Both the position numbers and the translations under genes were made by a program. A DNA stretch of 32,371 nucleotides, taken from assembly GCF_004187715.1 (NCBI RefSeq), contig NZ_QZWF01000027.1, positions 1 to 32,371 of the forward strand, written 5' to 3'. The stretch's first letter is position 1, and each line of letters opens with the position of its first letter. The DNA comes from Streptomyces sp. F001. Lineage in GTDB: Bacteria; Actinomycetota; Actinomycetes; Streptomycetales; Streptomycetaceae. Shown here piece by piece: positions 10,171-18,852 of this stretch. Below the pieces are notes generated by a model that ran no database searches, was not told where the DNA came from, and saw only the letters and a program-made list of their open reading frames with translations.

Positions 10171-10839
10171 TCAGCTGCTGCGGCGCACGCCGGGCGACAC
10201 CGTGAGGCGGGCGATCGCCCAGAACACCGCGAGCGTGGCCAGCGCCATCCCGGCGACCAGGGTGGCGCCGCCCACGACCTTCTCGTAGTTCTGCTGGTAG
10301 AGGCCGTCGATGATGTAGCGGCCGATGCCGCCGAAGCTGACGTACGCGGCGATGGTGGCCGTCGAGACGATCTGGATGGCCGCCGAGCGCAGTCCGCTCA
10401 GGATCAGCGGCAGGGCCACCGGCAGTTCGACCCGGAACAGGACCCCGGCCTCGGCCATGCCCATGCCGCGAGCGGCGTCCACCGGCGCGGGGTCCACGGA
10501 GCGCATCGCCTCGTAGGTGGTGACCAGGATCGGCGGGACGGCGAGCACGACCAGGGGGATCATCACCGGGGCCATGCCCAGGCCGAGCAGCACGAACATC
10601 AGCACCATCAGGCCGAAGCTGGGCAGCGCACGGGCGGCGGTGGCGACCAGGGCGAGCGTGTTGCCGCCGCGTCCGGTGTGCCCGGTGAGCAGGCCGATCG
10701 GCAGTCCGACGGCGGCGGCGATGCCGAGCGCCAGCAGTGTGTACTCGATGTGCTCGACGACGCGCGTCGGGATGCCGTCGTAGCCCTGCCAGTGGGCGCT
10801 GTCGCTGAAGAAGGCGTCGATGTGGTTCAGGACGTTCAC
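10171..10839 (-). CDS. Osmoprotectant ABC transporter permease (OpuC/ProW type), distal
   Basis: A 222-residue inner-membrane permease with about five to six hydrophobic helices and the binding-protein-dependent transport loop (EAMRSVDPAPVDAARGMGMA, then ELPVALPLILSGLR) that docks on the ATPase. It starts with GTG 10837-10839 after GGAGG, overlapping the previous stop. A short N-terminal stretch (DAFFSDSAHW) precedes the first helix. It is the last gene of an ATPase-permease-permease operon. The family imports glycine betaine, choline, carnitine or proline betaine during osmotic stress. Confidence 0.9.
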   Translation of the reverse strand: MNVLNHIDAFFSDSAHWQGYDGIPTRVVEHIEYTLLALGIAAAVGLPIGLLTGHTGRGGNTLALVATAARALPSFGLMVLMFVLLGLGMAPVMIPLVVLAVPPILVTTYEAMRSVDPAPVDAARGMGMAEAGVLFRVELPVALPLILSGLRSAAIQIVSTATIAAYVSFGGIGRYIIDGLYQQNYEKVVGGATLVAGMALATLAVFWAIARLTVSPGVRRSS

Positions 10840-11522
10840 CGGGCGGCCTCCTGCACGGCGGTCGTGCGCGCGTTCTTCCGGGCGCCGCGCGGCATCCAGG
10901 GCGTCACCAGCAGCCGCAGGACGATCAGCGCGGCGTCCACGAGGATGGCGAGGACGGCCGTGCCCACCACGGAGAGCCAGATCAGCCGGTCCTGGTGGTA
11001 GATCATGCCGCTGTTGAGCAGGTTGCCGAGGGCTCCCTCGTTGCCGATCAGCATGCCGACGCTGACGAGGGAGATGCTCGACACCGACGCCACCCGCAAC
11101 CCGGCGATGATCGCGGGCGCCGCGATCGGCAACTGCACCTGGACATAGCGTCGTACGGGCCCGAAGCCCATGGCGGTGGCGGCGGCCAGCGTCTCCTGCG
11201 GCACCGACCGCACGCCGTCCACGATCGCCGGGACCAGCACCACCAGGCTGTAGACGGCCAGCGGGATCATCACCGTGAGCTCGCTCAGGCCGGTGTAGTC
11301 GATGAGGACGACGAAGAAGGCGAGCGACGGGATCGCGTACAGCACGGTCGTCACCCACAGCACGGGCGGGTACAGCCAGCGCAGCCGCACGCACAGCTGG
11401 GCGACGGGCAGCGCCACGAGCAGCCCGGCCAGCACCGGAAGCAGTGCTTCGCGCAGGTGCAGTGCGACCACGCCGAAGTAACCCTGCTGGATGTCGCTGG
11501 GCATGTCGAAGAGTTCGTTCAT
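10836..11522 (-). CDS. Osmoprotectant ABC transporter permease (OpuC/ProW type), proximal
   Basis: A 228-residue permease paralogous to its neighbour. It contains several membrane segments (VLAGLLVALPVAQLCVRL; WVTTVLYAIPSLAFFVVLI; VMIPLAVYSLVVLVPAIVDG), the docking loop (SVPQETLAAATAMGFGPVRR) and a C-terminal helix (VVGTAVLAILVDAALIVLRL). ATG 11520-11522 overlaps the ATPase stop as ATGA, and its own stop overlaps the next start as GTGA, so all three genes are translationally coupled. The two permeases probably form a heterodimer. Confidence 0.9.
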   Translation of the reverse strand: MNELFDMPSDIQQGYFGVVALHLREALLPVLAGLLVALPVAQLCVRLRWLYPPVLWVTTVLYAIPSLAFFVVLIDYTGLSELTVMIPLAVYSLVVLVPAIVDGVRSVPQETLAAATAMGFGPVRRYVQVQLPIAAPAIIAGLRVASVSSISLVSVGMLIGNEGALGNLLNSGMIYHQDRLIWLSVVGTAVLAILVDAALIVLRLLVTPWMPRGARKNARTTAVQEAAR

Positions 11523-12667
11523 CGCGCGACCTTCTGGGCCTTCTCGGCCGTCCCGTCGGCCCGTCGCTCGGCGTGGGCACCACGGATCGCCTCGCCGATG
11601 GTCTGCTGGGAGACGACCCCGGCCGCCCGGCCCTCGCCGTCCACGGCGACGGCCCAGCCGGTGGGCGAGAGGACGGCGCAGTCGAGCGCGGCCCGCAGCG
11701 ATTCCGTGCCTGCCACGAACGGCCGCCCGTACGGCAGGAGTTGGTCCACCGCGATGCTCCCGGCGGTCAGCTCCCGCGGCTCGCTCCAGCCGAGGGGCTT
11801 GCCGTCCAGGTCCGTCACGAGGAGATAGGGGACGTCCGTCGTGTCGCGCGCGGCGATCTGCTCGGCCGTGGCGTCGACGGCGACGATCGGCGCGGTGAGC
11901 AACTCCAGCCCGGCGGACGGGAAGAAGGACAGGCGCCGGATGCCGCGGTCGGCGCCGAGGAAGTCCTCGACGAAGGCGTCCGCGGGGTGGGACAGCAGCT
12001 CGGCGGGCGGCGCGAACTGGGCGAGCCGGCCGCCGGTGCGCATCACGGCGACCATGGTGCCGAGCTTGACGGCCTCGTCGATGTCATGGGTGACGAAGAC
12101 GATGGTTTTGTCCAACTCGTCCTGGATTCGCAGGAGTTCGTCCTGCAGGCCCTTGCGGACCACGGGGTCGACGGCGGAGAACGGCTCGTCCATGAGCAGC
12201 ACGGGTGGGTCGGCGGCCAACGCCCGGGCCACGCCGACGCGTTGCTGCTGTCCGCCGGACAGCTGGTAGGGGTACCGCTTGGCGAGGGAGGCGTCCAGGC
12301 CGACCCGTTCCATCAGCTCCCGGGCCCGGGCGCGGGCCTTGTCCTTGCCCCAGCCGAGCATGCGGGGCACGGTGGCGATGTTGTCGACGATGGTGCGGTG
12401 CTGGAAGAGGCCGGCGTTCTGGATGACGTAACCCATGGACCGGCGCAGCGTGTTGACCGGCTGCTGCATGATGTCGACGTCGTCGAGGAGGATGCGGCCC
12501 TCGCTCGGCTCGACCATCCGGTTGATCATCCGCAGGGTGGTGGTCTTGCCGCACCCCGACGGCCCGACGAGGACCGTGATCGAACGGTCCGGTATTTCCA
12601 GTGACAGGCGGTCGACCGCCACCGTGCCGTCCGGGTACCGCTTGGTGACTGAATCTATCCGTATCAA
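11519..12667 (-). CDS. Osmoprotectant ABC transporter ATPase (OpuCA/ProV type) with CBS-like C-terminus
   Basis: This ABC ATPase has Walker A (LVGPSGCGKTTTLRMIN), a Q-loop (YVIQNAGLF), the signature (YPYQLSGGQQQRVGVARAL), Walker B (PPVLLMDEPFSAVDP) and the H-loop (IVFVTHDIDEA). The roughly 130 residues after the nucleotide-binding domain resemble a CBS pair (PYLLVTDLDGKPLGW; GWAVAVDGEGRAAGVV). In relatives these sense ionic strength and gate transport. TTG 12667 is chosen because GAAGGG precedes it and the protein then begins MIRIDSVTKRYPDG. An ATG at 12715 is in frame but has no ribosome-binding site. It is first in a three-gene operon and the binding protein is encoded separately at 4647-5596. 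Confidence 0.92.
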   Translation of the reverse strand: MIRIDSVTKRYPDGTVAVDRLSLEIPDRSITVLVGPSGCGKTTTLRMINRMVEPSEGRILLDDVDIMQQPVNTLRRSMGYVIQNAGLFQHRTIVDNIATVPRMLGWGKDKARARARELMERVGLDASLAKRYPYQLSGGQQQRVGVARALAADPPVLLMDEPFSAVDPVVRKGLQDELLRIQDELDKTIVFVTHDIDEAVKLGTMVAVMRTGGRLAQFAPPAELLSHPADAFVEDFLGADRGIRRLSFFPSAGLELLTAPIVAVDATAEQIAARDTTDVPYLLVTDLDGKPLGWSEPRELTAGSIAVDQLLPYGRPFVAGTESLRAALDCAVLSPTGWAVAVDGEGRAAGVVSQQTIGEAIRGAHAERRADGTAEKAQKVAR

Positions 12668-12811
12668 AACGCCGAACGCCCTTCGGGTTTGGCCGTCGCT
12701 GCCCGCTCTCGCCATGGCGGCGGGCCGTTGCGGGGAGAGTCTAGACCGGTTGTGTTGCAGGACTTCGACGGGTTACGTCGCATGCTGACCGGTTGCAGTC
12801 CCCGCCGACGG

Positions 12812-13534
12812 TCATGCCGCCCTGGGCAGCCCGGCCGTACGCCGCACCCGCCGCCCGGCGTCCACGGCGTACACCTCGCAGCCCGCCCGTCCGGCCGCCC
12901 AGGCGACGCCCTCCGCGCCCATCGCGAACGCCGCGGTGGCCGCGGTGTCCGCCTCCGTCAGGGTCGGGGCCACGACGGTGACGCTGATCAGGCCGGTCGC
13001 CGGACGTCCGGTGCGCCCGTCGACGATGTGCTCGCCCCGCTCGTACAGCGCGGACGTCGCGACCGCCCCGTGGTCGAGTTCCAGGACCGTGCACACCCGG
13101 TCGGCATGGTCGGGGTGCCGTACGCCCACCCGCCACGGACCGCCGGCGACGACCACGTCGCCCCCGGCGTTCATGCAGTACCGCCGTACGCCCGCGGCCG
13201 TGAGCAGCTCCGCCGCCCGCTGCACCGACCAGCCCTTGACCACGGCGCAGGGGTCGAGGCCGCGGCCGGGCAGGCGGGCGTCGAAGGCGCCGCCGGTGGC
13301 GAGGCGGTACTGCTCGCACAGGTCGAGCACCTCGGCGAGGTCGGCGCTGACCTCGCCGAGGGCGATCTCGCCCCGGTCGAGGCGGGACACCTCGCTGTCG
13401 TCCTTGAAGGGACTGAACCGCTCGTCGACCTCGCGCAGCCACGCGAAGACGGCGTCGGCGAGCCCGGCGGGGACGTGCTCGTCGTCGATCCGCAGGGAGA
13501 CGGGGAAGCCCATCACATGCTCGACCCGGTGCAT
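12812..13534 (-). CDS. apbE: FAD:protein FMN transferase (ApbE/Ftp)
   Basis: A 240-residue ApbE-family enzyme, which uses FAD to attach FMN covalently through a phosphoester to a Ser/Thr of a partner protein. Visible motifs are the N-terminal MGFPVSLRI strand, EVDERFSPFKDDSEVSRLD, DPCAVVKGWSVQRAAELL (FAD binding), YCMNAGGDVVVAGG, and the C-terminal HIVDGRTGRPATGLISVTVV and TLTEADTAATAAFAMG (Mg and substrate site). No signal peptide is evident, unlike Gram-negative homologues. ATG 13532-13534 starts one base after the stop of the FMN-binding gene, so they are co-translated. The obvious substrate is that neighbour. Confidence 0.92.
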   Translation of the reverse strand: MHRVEHVMGFPVSLRIDDEHVPAGLADAVFAWLREVDERFSPFKDDSEVSRLDRGEIALGEVSADLAEVLDLCEQYRLATGGAFDARLPGRGLDPCAVVKGWSVQRAAELLTAAGVRRYCMNAGGDVVVAGGPWRVGVRHPDHADRVCTVLELDHGAVATSALYERGEHIVDGRTGRPATGLISVTVVAPTLTEADTAATAAFAMGAEGVAWAAGRAGCEVYAVDAGRRVRRTAGLPRAA

Positions 13535-13535
13535 G

Positions 13536-13964
13536 TCAGGCGCCCTTCGCGTCGATGGCGGCCTGCAGGGACTCCTTGTAACCCTCGCTGGTGATCGTCG
13601 CGCCGGACACCGTGTCGATGTCCGCGCTCTGCGCCTCAAGCGTCTCCTCGATCAGCGTCGGCACGGCGGCCGTCGTCTGGGGGTGGTTCGGCTGCTTCAG
13701 CATGCGTACGGCGGTGATCGCGCCGCCCTGGAAGGTCACCTCCACCTGTACGTCACCCTTCTCGGTGGTGACGGTGGAGCCCGCAACGACGCTCTGGGCC
13801 GAGGTGTCCGGGGATCCCGTGGTGGAGGTCGCGGAGGGGGCTGCGGAGGGGGGCGTGGCCGGCTGGGCGGCCTCGGTCGTGGCTGTGCCGTCCGAGGGCG
13901 TATACCGCCAGACGGGGATCAGTCCGGCAACGGTCAGGACCAGGACAGGAAGTGCTCGTTTCAC
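13536..13964 (-). CDS. Exported FMN-binding domain protein, likely covalently flavinylated
   Basis: A 142-residue protein. It has a hydrophobic N-terminus (LPVLVLTVAGLIPVWRY) that acts as signal or anchor, a Thr/Ser/Ala/Pro-rich spacer of about 40 residues, and an FMN_bind domain. The domain contains VQVEVTFQGGAITAVRML, HPQTTAAVPTLIEETLEAQS and the acceptor motif DTVSGATITSEGY. In this family the Thr of SGAT receives FMN from ApbE. It would carry electrons on the outer face of the membrane, next to the flavoprotein encoded upstream. ATG 13962-13964. Confidence 0.9.
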   Translation of the reverse strand: MKRALPVLVLTVAGLIPVWRYTPSDGTATTEAAQPATPPSAAPSATSTTGSPDTSAQSVVAGSTVTTEKGDVQVEVTFQGGAITAVRMLKQPNHPQTTAAVPTLIEETLEAQSADIDTVSGATITSEGYKESLQAAIDAKGA

Positions 13965-13983
13965 GGTAGGTACCTCGTCCCCG

Positions 13984-15321
13984 TCATCCGGCCAGGCTGA
14001 AGCGTTCGAAGTGGATCTGCGGCTTGGGTACGCCGAGCTCGCGCAGGCTGCGCAGCACCGCGGCCGTCATACCGGGCGGACCGCAGACGTAGACGTCCCG
14101 GTCGGCCACGTCCGGGACCAGCCGGGCCAGCTCGCCGGGCGCCAGCTTGTCCGGGACGACCGGGCCGGTGACCAGATACAGTTCGGCGCCCTTGGCCCGG
14201 GCGAGGTCGCGCAGCTCGTCGTGGAGGACGGCGTCCCGGTCGCTGGACACGCGGTAGATCACCACGGCGTGGCCGTGCAGCTCCTCCAGCAGGGCCCGGA
14301 TGGGGGTGACGCCGACACCGCCGGCTATGAGCAGGGCGTCGGGGCGGGTGCGGTGCATGGTGGTGAAAGCGCCGTAGGGGCCCTCGGCGAAGACCCGGGT
14401 GCCGACCTTCAGATGACGCAGGGCGGCGGTGCCGTCACCGGCGGCCTTGGCGGTCAGACGCAGGGTGCGGCCGTCCGGGGCCGCCGACAGGGAGAACGGG
14501 TTGGCCTGCCACCAGCGGTCGCGGGTGAGGAACCGCCACAGGAAGAACTGGCCGGCCCGTGCGGGCAGCCGGTCGAGGTCGCGGCCGGTGACGTAGATCG
14601 AGACGACGTTGTCGTTCTCGGGGACGACGGCCGAGACGCGCAGCTGGTGGCGGTAATTCCGCCACAGCGGCAGCACCACACGGCCCAGGGCGACCGAGCC
14701 GAGCACAACGATCCCCAGGGTCCACCAGTACGCGGTGGCCGCCGGCGAGGCGACGAAGGTCGTACCGGCCGCCACCTGGTGCGAGAAGGCCAGGACGACG
14801 GCGATGTAGGTGTAGAGGTGGATGAAGTGCCAGGTCTCGTAGGCCAGCCGGCGTCGGGCGAACCGCGCCGAGACCAGGCCGATCACGATGATCAGCGCCA
14901 GCGCGACGACCGCACGCAGCACGCCCTCGACGGTCTCGGCCAGGTCGATCAGCTGGTTCACCGGATCCAGCCCCGAGGAGTCGGCGTAACCGAAGGTGAT
15001 GAAGACCGCATGGGCCAGCAGCGTCCACAGCAGGGAGAAGCCGACCCAGCGGTGCCACAGGGTCAGCCGGTCCATGCCGATCCGGCGGTCGAGCCAGGGC
15101 AGCCGGGCCACCAGCAGCAGCTGGAACGCCATGAGGAGGGCACCGTACAGCCCGGCCAGCCGGCCCAGGACGATCAGCGCGTTGGAGGCGAACCCTGCCT
15201 GGACGAAGAAGACGGTGACCACGGCCACGTTTGCGGCCAGCACGGCGTACAGACCGGTGCGGGCCACCACCTTGGGGCGCAGCGCCGCGGTGGGTGCGGG
15301 AGGTGACTGGACTGTCGTCAC
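13984..15321 (-). CDS. Ferric-reductase-like transmembrane flavoprotein (FAD/NAD(P)H)
   Basis: A 445-residue membrane oxidoreductase. The N-terminal half has about six helices with paired haem-ligand-type histidines (LTLWHRWVGFSLLWTLLAHA; ETWHFIHLYTYIAVVLAFSH). The C-terminal half is a ferredoxin-reductase module: FAD site (WQANPFSLSAAPDGRTLRLT), NAD(P)H site (LLIAGGVGVTPIRALLEEL) and VYVCGPPGMTAAVLRSL. It should move electrons from cytosolic NAD(P)H through FAD and haem to the outside. The GTG start at 15319-15321 follows AAGGAG by nine bases. It is first in the operon with the FMN-binding protein and ApbE, so those two probably receive or hold its electrons. The final acceptor is unknown. 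Confidence 0.9.
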   Translation of the reverse strand: MTTVQSPPAPTAALRPKVVARTGLYAVLAANVAVVTVFFVQAGFASNALIVLGRLAGLYGALLMAFQLLLVARLPWLDRRIGMDRLTLWHRWVGFSLLWTLLAHAVFITFGYADSSGLDPVNQLIDLAETVEGVLRAVVALALIIVIGLVSARFARRRLAYETWHFIHLYTYIAVVLAFSHQVAAGTTFVASPAATAYWWTLGIVVLGSVALGRVVLPLWRNYRHQLRVSAVVPENDNVVSIYVTGRDLDRLPARAGQFFLWRFLTRDRWWQANPFSLSAAPDGRTLRLTAKAAGDGTAALRHLKVGTRVFAEGPYGAFTTMHRTRPDALLIAGGVGVTPIRALLEELHGHAVVIYRVSSDRDAVLHDELRDLARAKGAELYLVTGPVVPDKLAPGELARLVPDVADRDVYVCGPPGMTAAVLRSLRELGVPKPQIHFERFSLAG

Positions 15322-15474
15322 GGACGGCAACTCCTTGATCGAGGCCTTGAGAACTCCGAGCTTCGCTGGCGGGAGCTGTCGAATTCCTGTCGTACGACTT
15401 TCAAGTGGATATCGATGTGGGCGGGGGTGGTCACCTGGTCCGGCATGGGAGAACGGTTGGCGCACTATGAACGG
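15322..15474. promoter_or_regulatory. Divergent promoter region: flavin operon / two-component pair
   Basis: About 150 bp separate the flavin operon (minus) from the response regulator (plus), so both promoters must lie here, unless the regulator starts at ATG 15445. I did not find a clear operator. The arrangement suggests that the two-component system may control the flavin operon. Confidence 0.4.
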
Positions 15475-16164
15475 GTGGAAAAAGTACGGCTCCTGGTCGT
15501 GGACGACGACCCGCCCATCGCCGACCTCGTCGCCACGGTCGCCCGCTACGAGGGGTGGGAGGCGGTCACGGCGAACTCCGGCGGCGAGGCACTGCGCCGT
15601 GCCGCCGAGTTCCATCCGGACATCGTCGTGCTGGATCTGATGCTGCCCGACATCGACGGCTTCGGCATCCTGGACCGGCTGCGCAGTTCGGGGACGATGG
15701 TGCCGGTGGTGTTCCTCACCGCGCGGGACGGGATTTCCGACCGGGTGGCGGGGCTCACCCGGGGCGGTGACGACTATCTGGTCAAGCCGTTCGCCGTGGA
15801 GGAGCTGATGGCCAGGCTGCGGACGGTGCTGCGGCGCACCGCCGGTCCCGGTTTCCAGCGGTCGGTGCTCCAGGTGGCGGACCTGACGATGGACGAGGAC
15901 ACCCGAGAGGTGCGGCGCGGCGGGAAATTGCTGACGCTGACTCCGACCGAGTACGAGGTGCTGCGCTATCTGATGCGCAAGTCGCCGACCGTGCTCACCA
16001 AGGCACAGATCCTCGACCATGTGTGGGAGTACGGCTTCGGCGGCCGCTCCAACGTCGTCGAACTGGTCGTCAGCCGGCTGCGCCGCAAGCTCGACGACAC
16101 CGGCTCCCCGCTGATCCACACCGTCCGGGGCTTCGGATACGTGATCCGGCAGGCCGCCGAGTGA
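15475..16164 (+). CDS. OmpR-family response regulator
   Basis: From GTG 15475 the protein is 229 residues: MEKVRLLVVDDDPPIADLVA with acidic residues 10-12, phosphoacceptor Asp54 in PDIVVLDLMLPDIDGFGI, switch Thr in VVFLTARD, and Lys in DDYLVKPFAVEELMARL. A winged-helix DNA-binding domain follows (LLTLTPTEYEVLRYLM; VLTKAQILDHVWEYGFGG; NVVELVVSRLRRKLDD; IHTVRGFGYVIR). ATG 15445 and TTG 15456 are in-frame alternatives and none has a strong ribosome-binding site. The stop overlaps the sensor kinase start (GTGA). It is divergent from the flavin operon, which it may regulate. Confidence 0.92.
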   Translation: MEKVRLLVVDDDPPIADLVATVARYEGWEAVTANSGGEALRRAAEFHPDIVVLDLMLPDIDGFGILDRLRSSGTMVPVVFLTARDGISDRVAGLTRGGDDYLVKPFAVEELMARLRTVLRRTAGPGFQRSVLQVADLTMDEDTREVRRGGKLLTLTPTEYEVLRYLMRKSPTVLTKAQILDHVWEYGFGGRSNVVELVVSRLRRKLDDTGSPLIHTVRGFGYVIRQAAE

Positions 16165-17621
16165 TCCGCCGGCTCCGGCAGACGTACCGCAGGCTCCGTC
16201 TGGGCACCCGGCTGGCGCTGGGCCTGGGCGCCCTGGCGCTGGTGGTGTTCGCCGTCGTCGGCACGGCCCTGACGACGTACATGCGGGACTATCTGTCGGC
16301 CCAGCTCGACACGCAGCTGGCGCAGGGCCAGATCGCCCAGTCCAAGAGCATCGCGGACTACGGCACGCTCTCGGGAAAGAAGTACTACAGCTGGTTCTAC
16401 GCCGTGTACGACGTGTCGGACGGCAAGCCCGTCCTCCGCAGGCCGGAGGACCCCGGCGACCTGCCGCGGGACGTCGACGACTTCACCGCCCTGGCCCGGG
16501 CGCAGTCCACCGCGGACACCGAGCTTCTGCGCACCGGCCACCTCGAGGGCAAGGGCACCTACCGGCTACGCGCCTGCGAGGTCGAACCCGGAGTGGTCCT
16601 GGTGAGCGCCGCGCCCATGGACGACATGGAGGACACGGTCAGCCGGCTGATCACGATCCAGGTCGTGACGTTCGTCCTCGCGCTGATCGCGCTGGTGATC
16701 TTCGGCCGGAGGATGCTGCGGCGCGGACTGAAGCCGCTGAGCGACATGGCGCACACCGCGCACGGCATCGCCTCGCACGATCTGACCGAGTCGGCGGCGC
16801 GGCTGCCGCTGCGGGCCGACGGCCCCGGCGGCGGGCCGGAGGTGGAGGAGCTGCGCACGGCGTTCAACACCATGCTGGAACACATCGACGACTCCCTCGC
16901 CGTGCGTGCCGAGGCCGAGCAGCGGCTGCGCCGGTTCGTCGCGGACGCCTCGCACGAACTGCGGACGCCGCTGATGTCGGTACGGGGCTATGCGGACCTG
17001 TTCCAGTACGCGGCCGCCAACGCGCCCGAGGAACGGGAGAAGCATCTGGCGCGGCTGCGCGCCGAGGCCGCCCGGATGGGCTTCCTCCTGGACGACCTGC
17101 TGCTGCTCGCCCGGCTGGACGCCGCCGAGGTGGAGGCCCCGCTGCGGCTCGCGGACGCCGACCTGGTGGAGCTGGTCGAGCAGGCCGCGGACGCCTTCCG
17201 CGCCGCGCACCCGAGCCACCCGCTGACGGTGACGACCGAGGACGGGCCGGTGCGGCTGCGGCTGGATCAGCAGCGGATCCGGCAGGTACTGGACAACCTG
17301 CTCACCAACGCCGCCGTGCACACGCCGGCCGGCACAAAGGTGTACGTGGAGACCTCCGTGACGGCCGGCGCGGCGCTGGTCCGGGTCACCGACCGGGGAC
17401 CCGGGATACCGGCCGCCGACCGGAAGCGGGTCTTCGACCGCTTCTACCGCGTCGACAAGGCCCGCAGCCGCGACCGCGGCGGCAGCGGGCTCGGGCTGTC
17501 GGTCGCGAGCTCACTGGTGCGGGCCCACGGCGGCACGATCGAGCTGGCCGGCGAACCGGGGAGGACGGTGTTCACCGTCCGGCTCCCGGTTCAGGAGCAT
17601 TCCGGGTTCAGGAGCAGGTGA
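16161..17621 (+). CDS. Sensor histidine kinase, HAMP-HisKA-HATPase
   Basis: A 486-residue membrane kinase with TM1 (LALGLGALALVVFAVVGTAL), an extracellular sensor of about 120 residues, TM2 (TIQVVTFVLALIALVIFG), and HAMP (LKPLSDMAHTAHGIASHDL). The H-box has His265 (FVADASHELRTPLMSVRGYA). The N-box is QVLDNLLTNAAVHTPAGT, with G-boxes DRGPGIPAADRKRVFDRFYR and GGSGLGLSVASSLVRAHGG. The sensed signal is not obvious from the loop. It is translationally coupled to the response regulator upstream. Confidence 0.92.
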   Translation: MIRRLRQTYRRLRLGTRLALGLGALALVVFAVVGTALTTYMRDYLSAQLDTQLAQGQIAQSKSIADYGTLSGKKYYSWFYAVYDVSDGKPVLRRPEDPGDLPRDVDDFTALARAQSTADTELLRTGHLEGKGTYRLRACEVEPGVVLVSAAPMDDMEDTVSRLITIQVVTFVLALIALVIFGRRMLRRGLKPLSDMAHTAHGIASHDLTESAARLPLRADGPGGGPEVEELRTAFNTMLEHIDDSLAVRAEAEQRLRRFVADASHELRTPLMSVRGYADLFQYAAANAPEEREKHLARLRAEAARMGFLLDDLLLLARLDAAEVEAPLRLADADLVELVEQAADAFRAAHPSHPLTVTTEDGPVRLRLDQQRIRQVLDNLLTNAAVHTPAGTKVYVETSVTAGAALVRVTDRGPGIPAADRKRVFDRFYRVDKARSRDRGGSGLGLSVASSLVRAHGGTIELAGEPGRTVFTVRLPVQEHSGFRSR

Positions 17622-17736
17622 CGTCCGAGGTGCTGTAACGGCAGTGCGTGCCGTCCGGCCCGCTGCCCGGGGACGCCGGCTCGGTCGCCACTGCTGTTGC
17701 CCGGCAGCGCCGGCAGACGGTCGACCGGCGGACGCG

Positions 17737-18849
17737 TCAGGTGTCGGCCGGCGGGAGCGTCACTTCGAATCGGCAGCCACCGGTGACATTGCGTACGGCG
17801 GCCCGGCCGTGGTGGGCCTCCACGATGCCCCGCACGATGGCGAGTCCCAGTCCGGCCCCGGCCGGTGGCGTCCGCGCGTCGGTGCCGCGCCAGCCGGTGT
17901 CGAAGACGCGCGGCAGGTCCTCGTCCGGGATCCCGCCGCAGCCGTCCGTCACGGACAGGACCACACCGTCGGGCGAACGTTCGGCGGCCACCGCGACCGT
18001 ACCGTCGGCCGGGGTCCGCCGGATCGCGTTCACCAGCAGGTTGCCGAGCACCCGGCTCATCTCCCTGCCGTCCACCTCGACCGGCACCGGCTCGACCCGG
18101 TCGCCGACGAGCCGTACGCCGTGCTCGCGGGCGAGCGGGTCCACACCCGCGAGTGCGTCGCCGACGAGGTCGTACACCGAGATCCGGCTCGGGCTCAGCG
18201 CCAGCGTCCCCGCGTGGATGCGGGAGAGCTCGAACAGGTCGCCCACCATGTCGTTGAGCCGCTCGGCCTCGGCGCGGATCTGCCGCAGATAGCGGTCGGG
18301 GTCGGCGGCGACACCGTCCTCCAGTGCCTCGGACATCGCGCGCAGTCCGGCGAGCGGGGTGCGCAGGTCGTGCGAGATCCAGGCGACCAGCTCGCGCCGG
18401 GAGCTCTCCAGGGCGCGCTCGCGGTCCCGGGACTCGGCGAGTTTACGGCTGGTTGCCTCCAACTCCCGGCTCAGCGCGGCCAGTTCAGCGGTAGCCGGGC
18501 CGTCGGGGCTGGTGAAGTCGCCGCCGTCGCCGAAGGAGCGGGTGGCGAGGGTGAGGGCGTGGCTGCGGGCGACCACCCAGCGGCCGAGCAGCAGCGCGGT
18601 GGCCAGCGAGACCACGGTGGCCATCGCGACGACGGTGGTCACGACGGTCAGGTCGTGCCGGGACAGGAACATTGCCTGCGCCACCGCGAGCGTGCCGGCG
18701 AGCATGGCGCCGACGGCGACGGCGACGACCACGGCGAGGTGCGCGGTGAGCGAGCGCCGGCGGATCAGCAGCAGCACGCCCGCCCCGAGCAGCCCGGCCG
18801 CGGCGGCGCCGAGGAAGGCGAACAGGGCGATGAGCAGGGTGTCGCGCAC
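17737..18849 (-). CDS. Sensor histidine kinase of second two-component system
   Basis: A 370-residue kinase. The N-terminus has three or four membrane helices with very short loops (LLIALFAFLGAAAAGLLGAG; LAVVVAVAVGAMLAGTLAVA; TVVTTVVAMATVVSLATALL), so sensing is probably within the membrane. Then come a linker coiled coil (LAALSRELEATSRKLAESRD), an H-box (RELVAWISHDLRTPLAGLRA), an N-box (LGNLLVNAIRRTPADGTV, with Arg following the usual Asn-Ala pair) and G-boxes (DGCGGIPDEDLPRVFDTGWR; GAGLGLAIVRGIVEAHHG). GTG 18849 lies 3 nt after the response regulator stop. Confidence 0.9.
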   Translation of the reverse strand: MRDTLLIALFAFLGAAAAGLLGAGVLLLIRRRSLTAHLAVVVAVAVGAMLAGTLAVAQAMFLSRHDLTVVTTVVAMATVVSLATALLLGRWVVARSHALTLATRSFGDGGDFTSPDGPATAELAALSRELEATSRKLAESRDRERALESSRRELVAWISHDLRTPLAGLRAMSEALEDGVAADPDRYLRQIRAEAERLNDMVGDLFELSRIHAGTLALSPSRISVYDLVGDALAGVDPLAREHGVRLVGDRVEPVPVEVDGREMSRVLGNLLVNAIRRTPADGTVAVAAERSPDGVVLSVTDGCGGIPDEDLPRVFDTGWRGTDARTPPAGAGLGLAIVRGIVEAHHGRAAVRNVTGGCRFEVTLPPADT

Positions 18850-18852
18850 GGC

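Noticed and set aside
12735..12755. TCTAGACC near the ATPase gene, resembling half of a DasR operator
   Set aside because: Only one half matches the known palindrome and no amino-sugar gene is near.
13591..15306. Long plus-strand open frame opposite the flavin operon
   Set aside because: Low-complexity shadow of high-GC coding sequence; the minus strand carries clear haem, FAD and ApbE-operon motifs.
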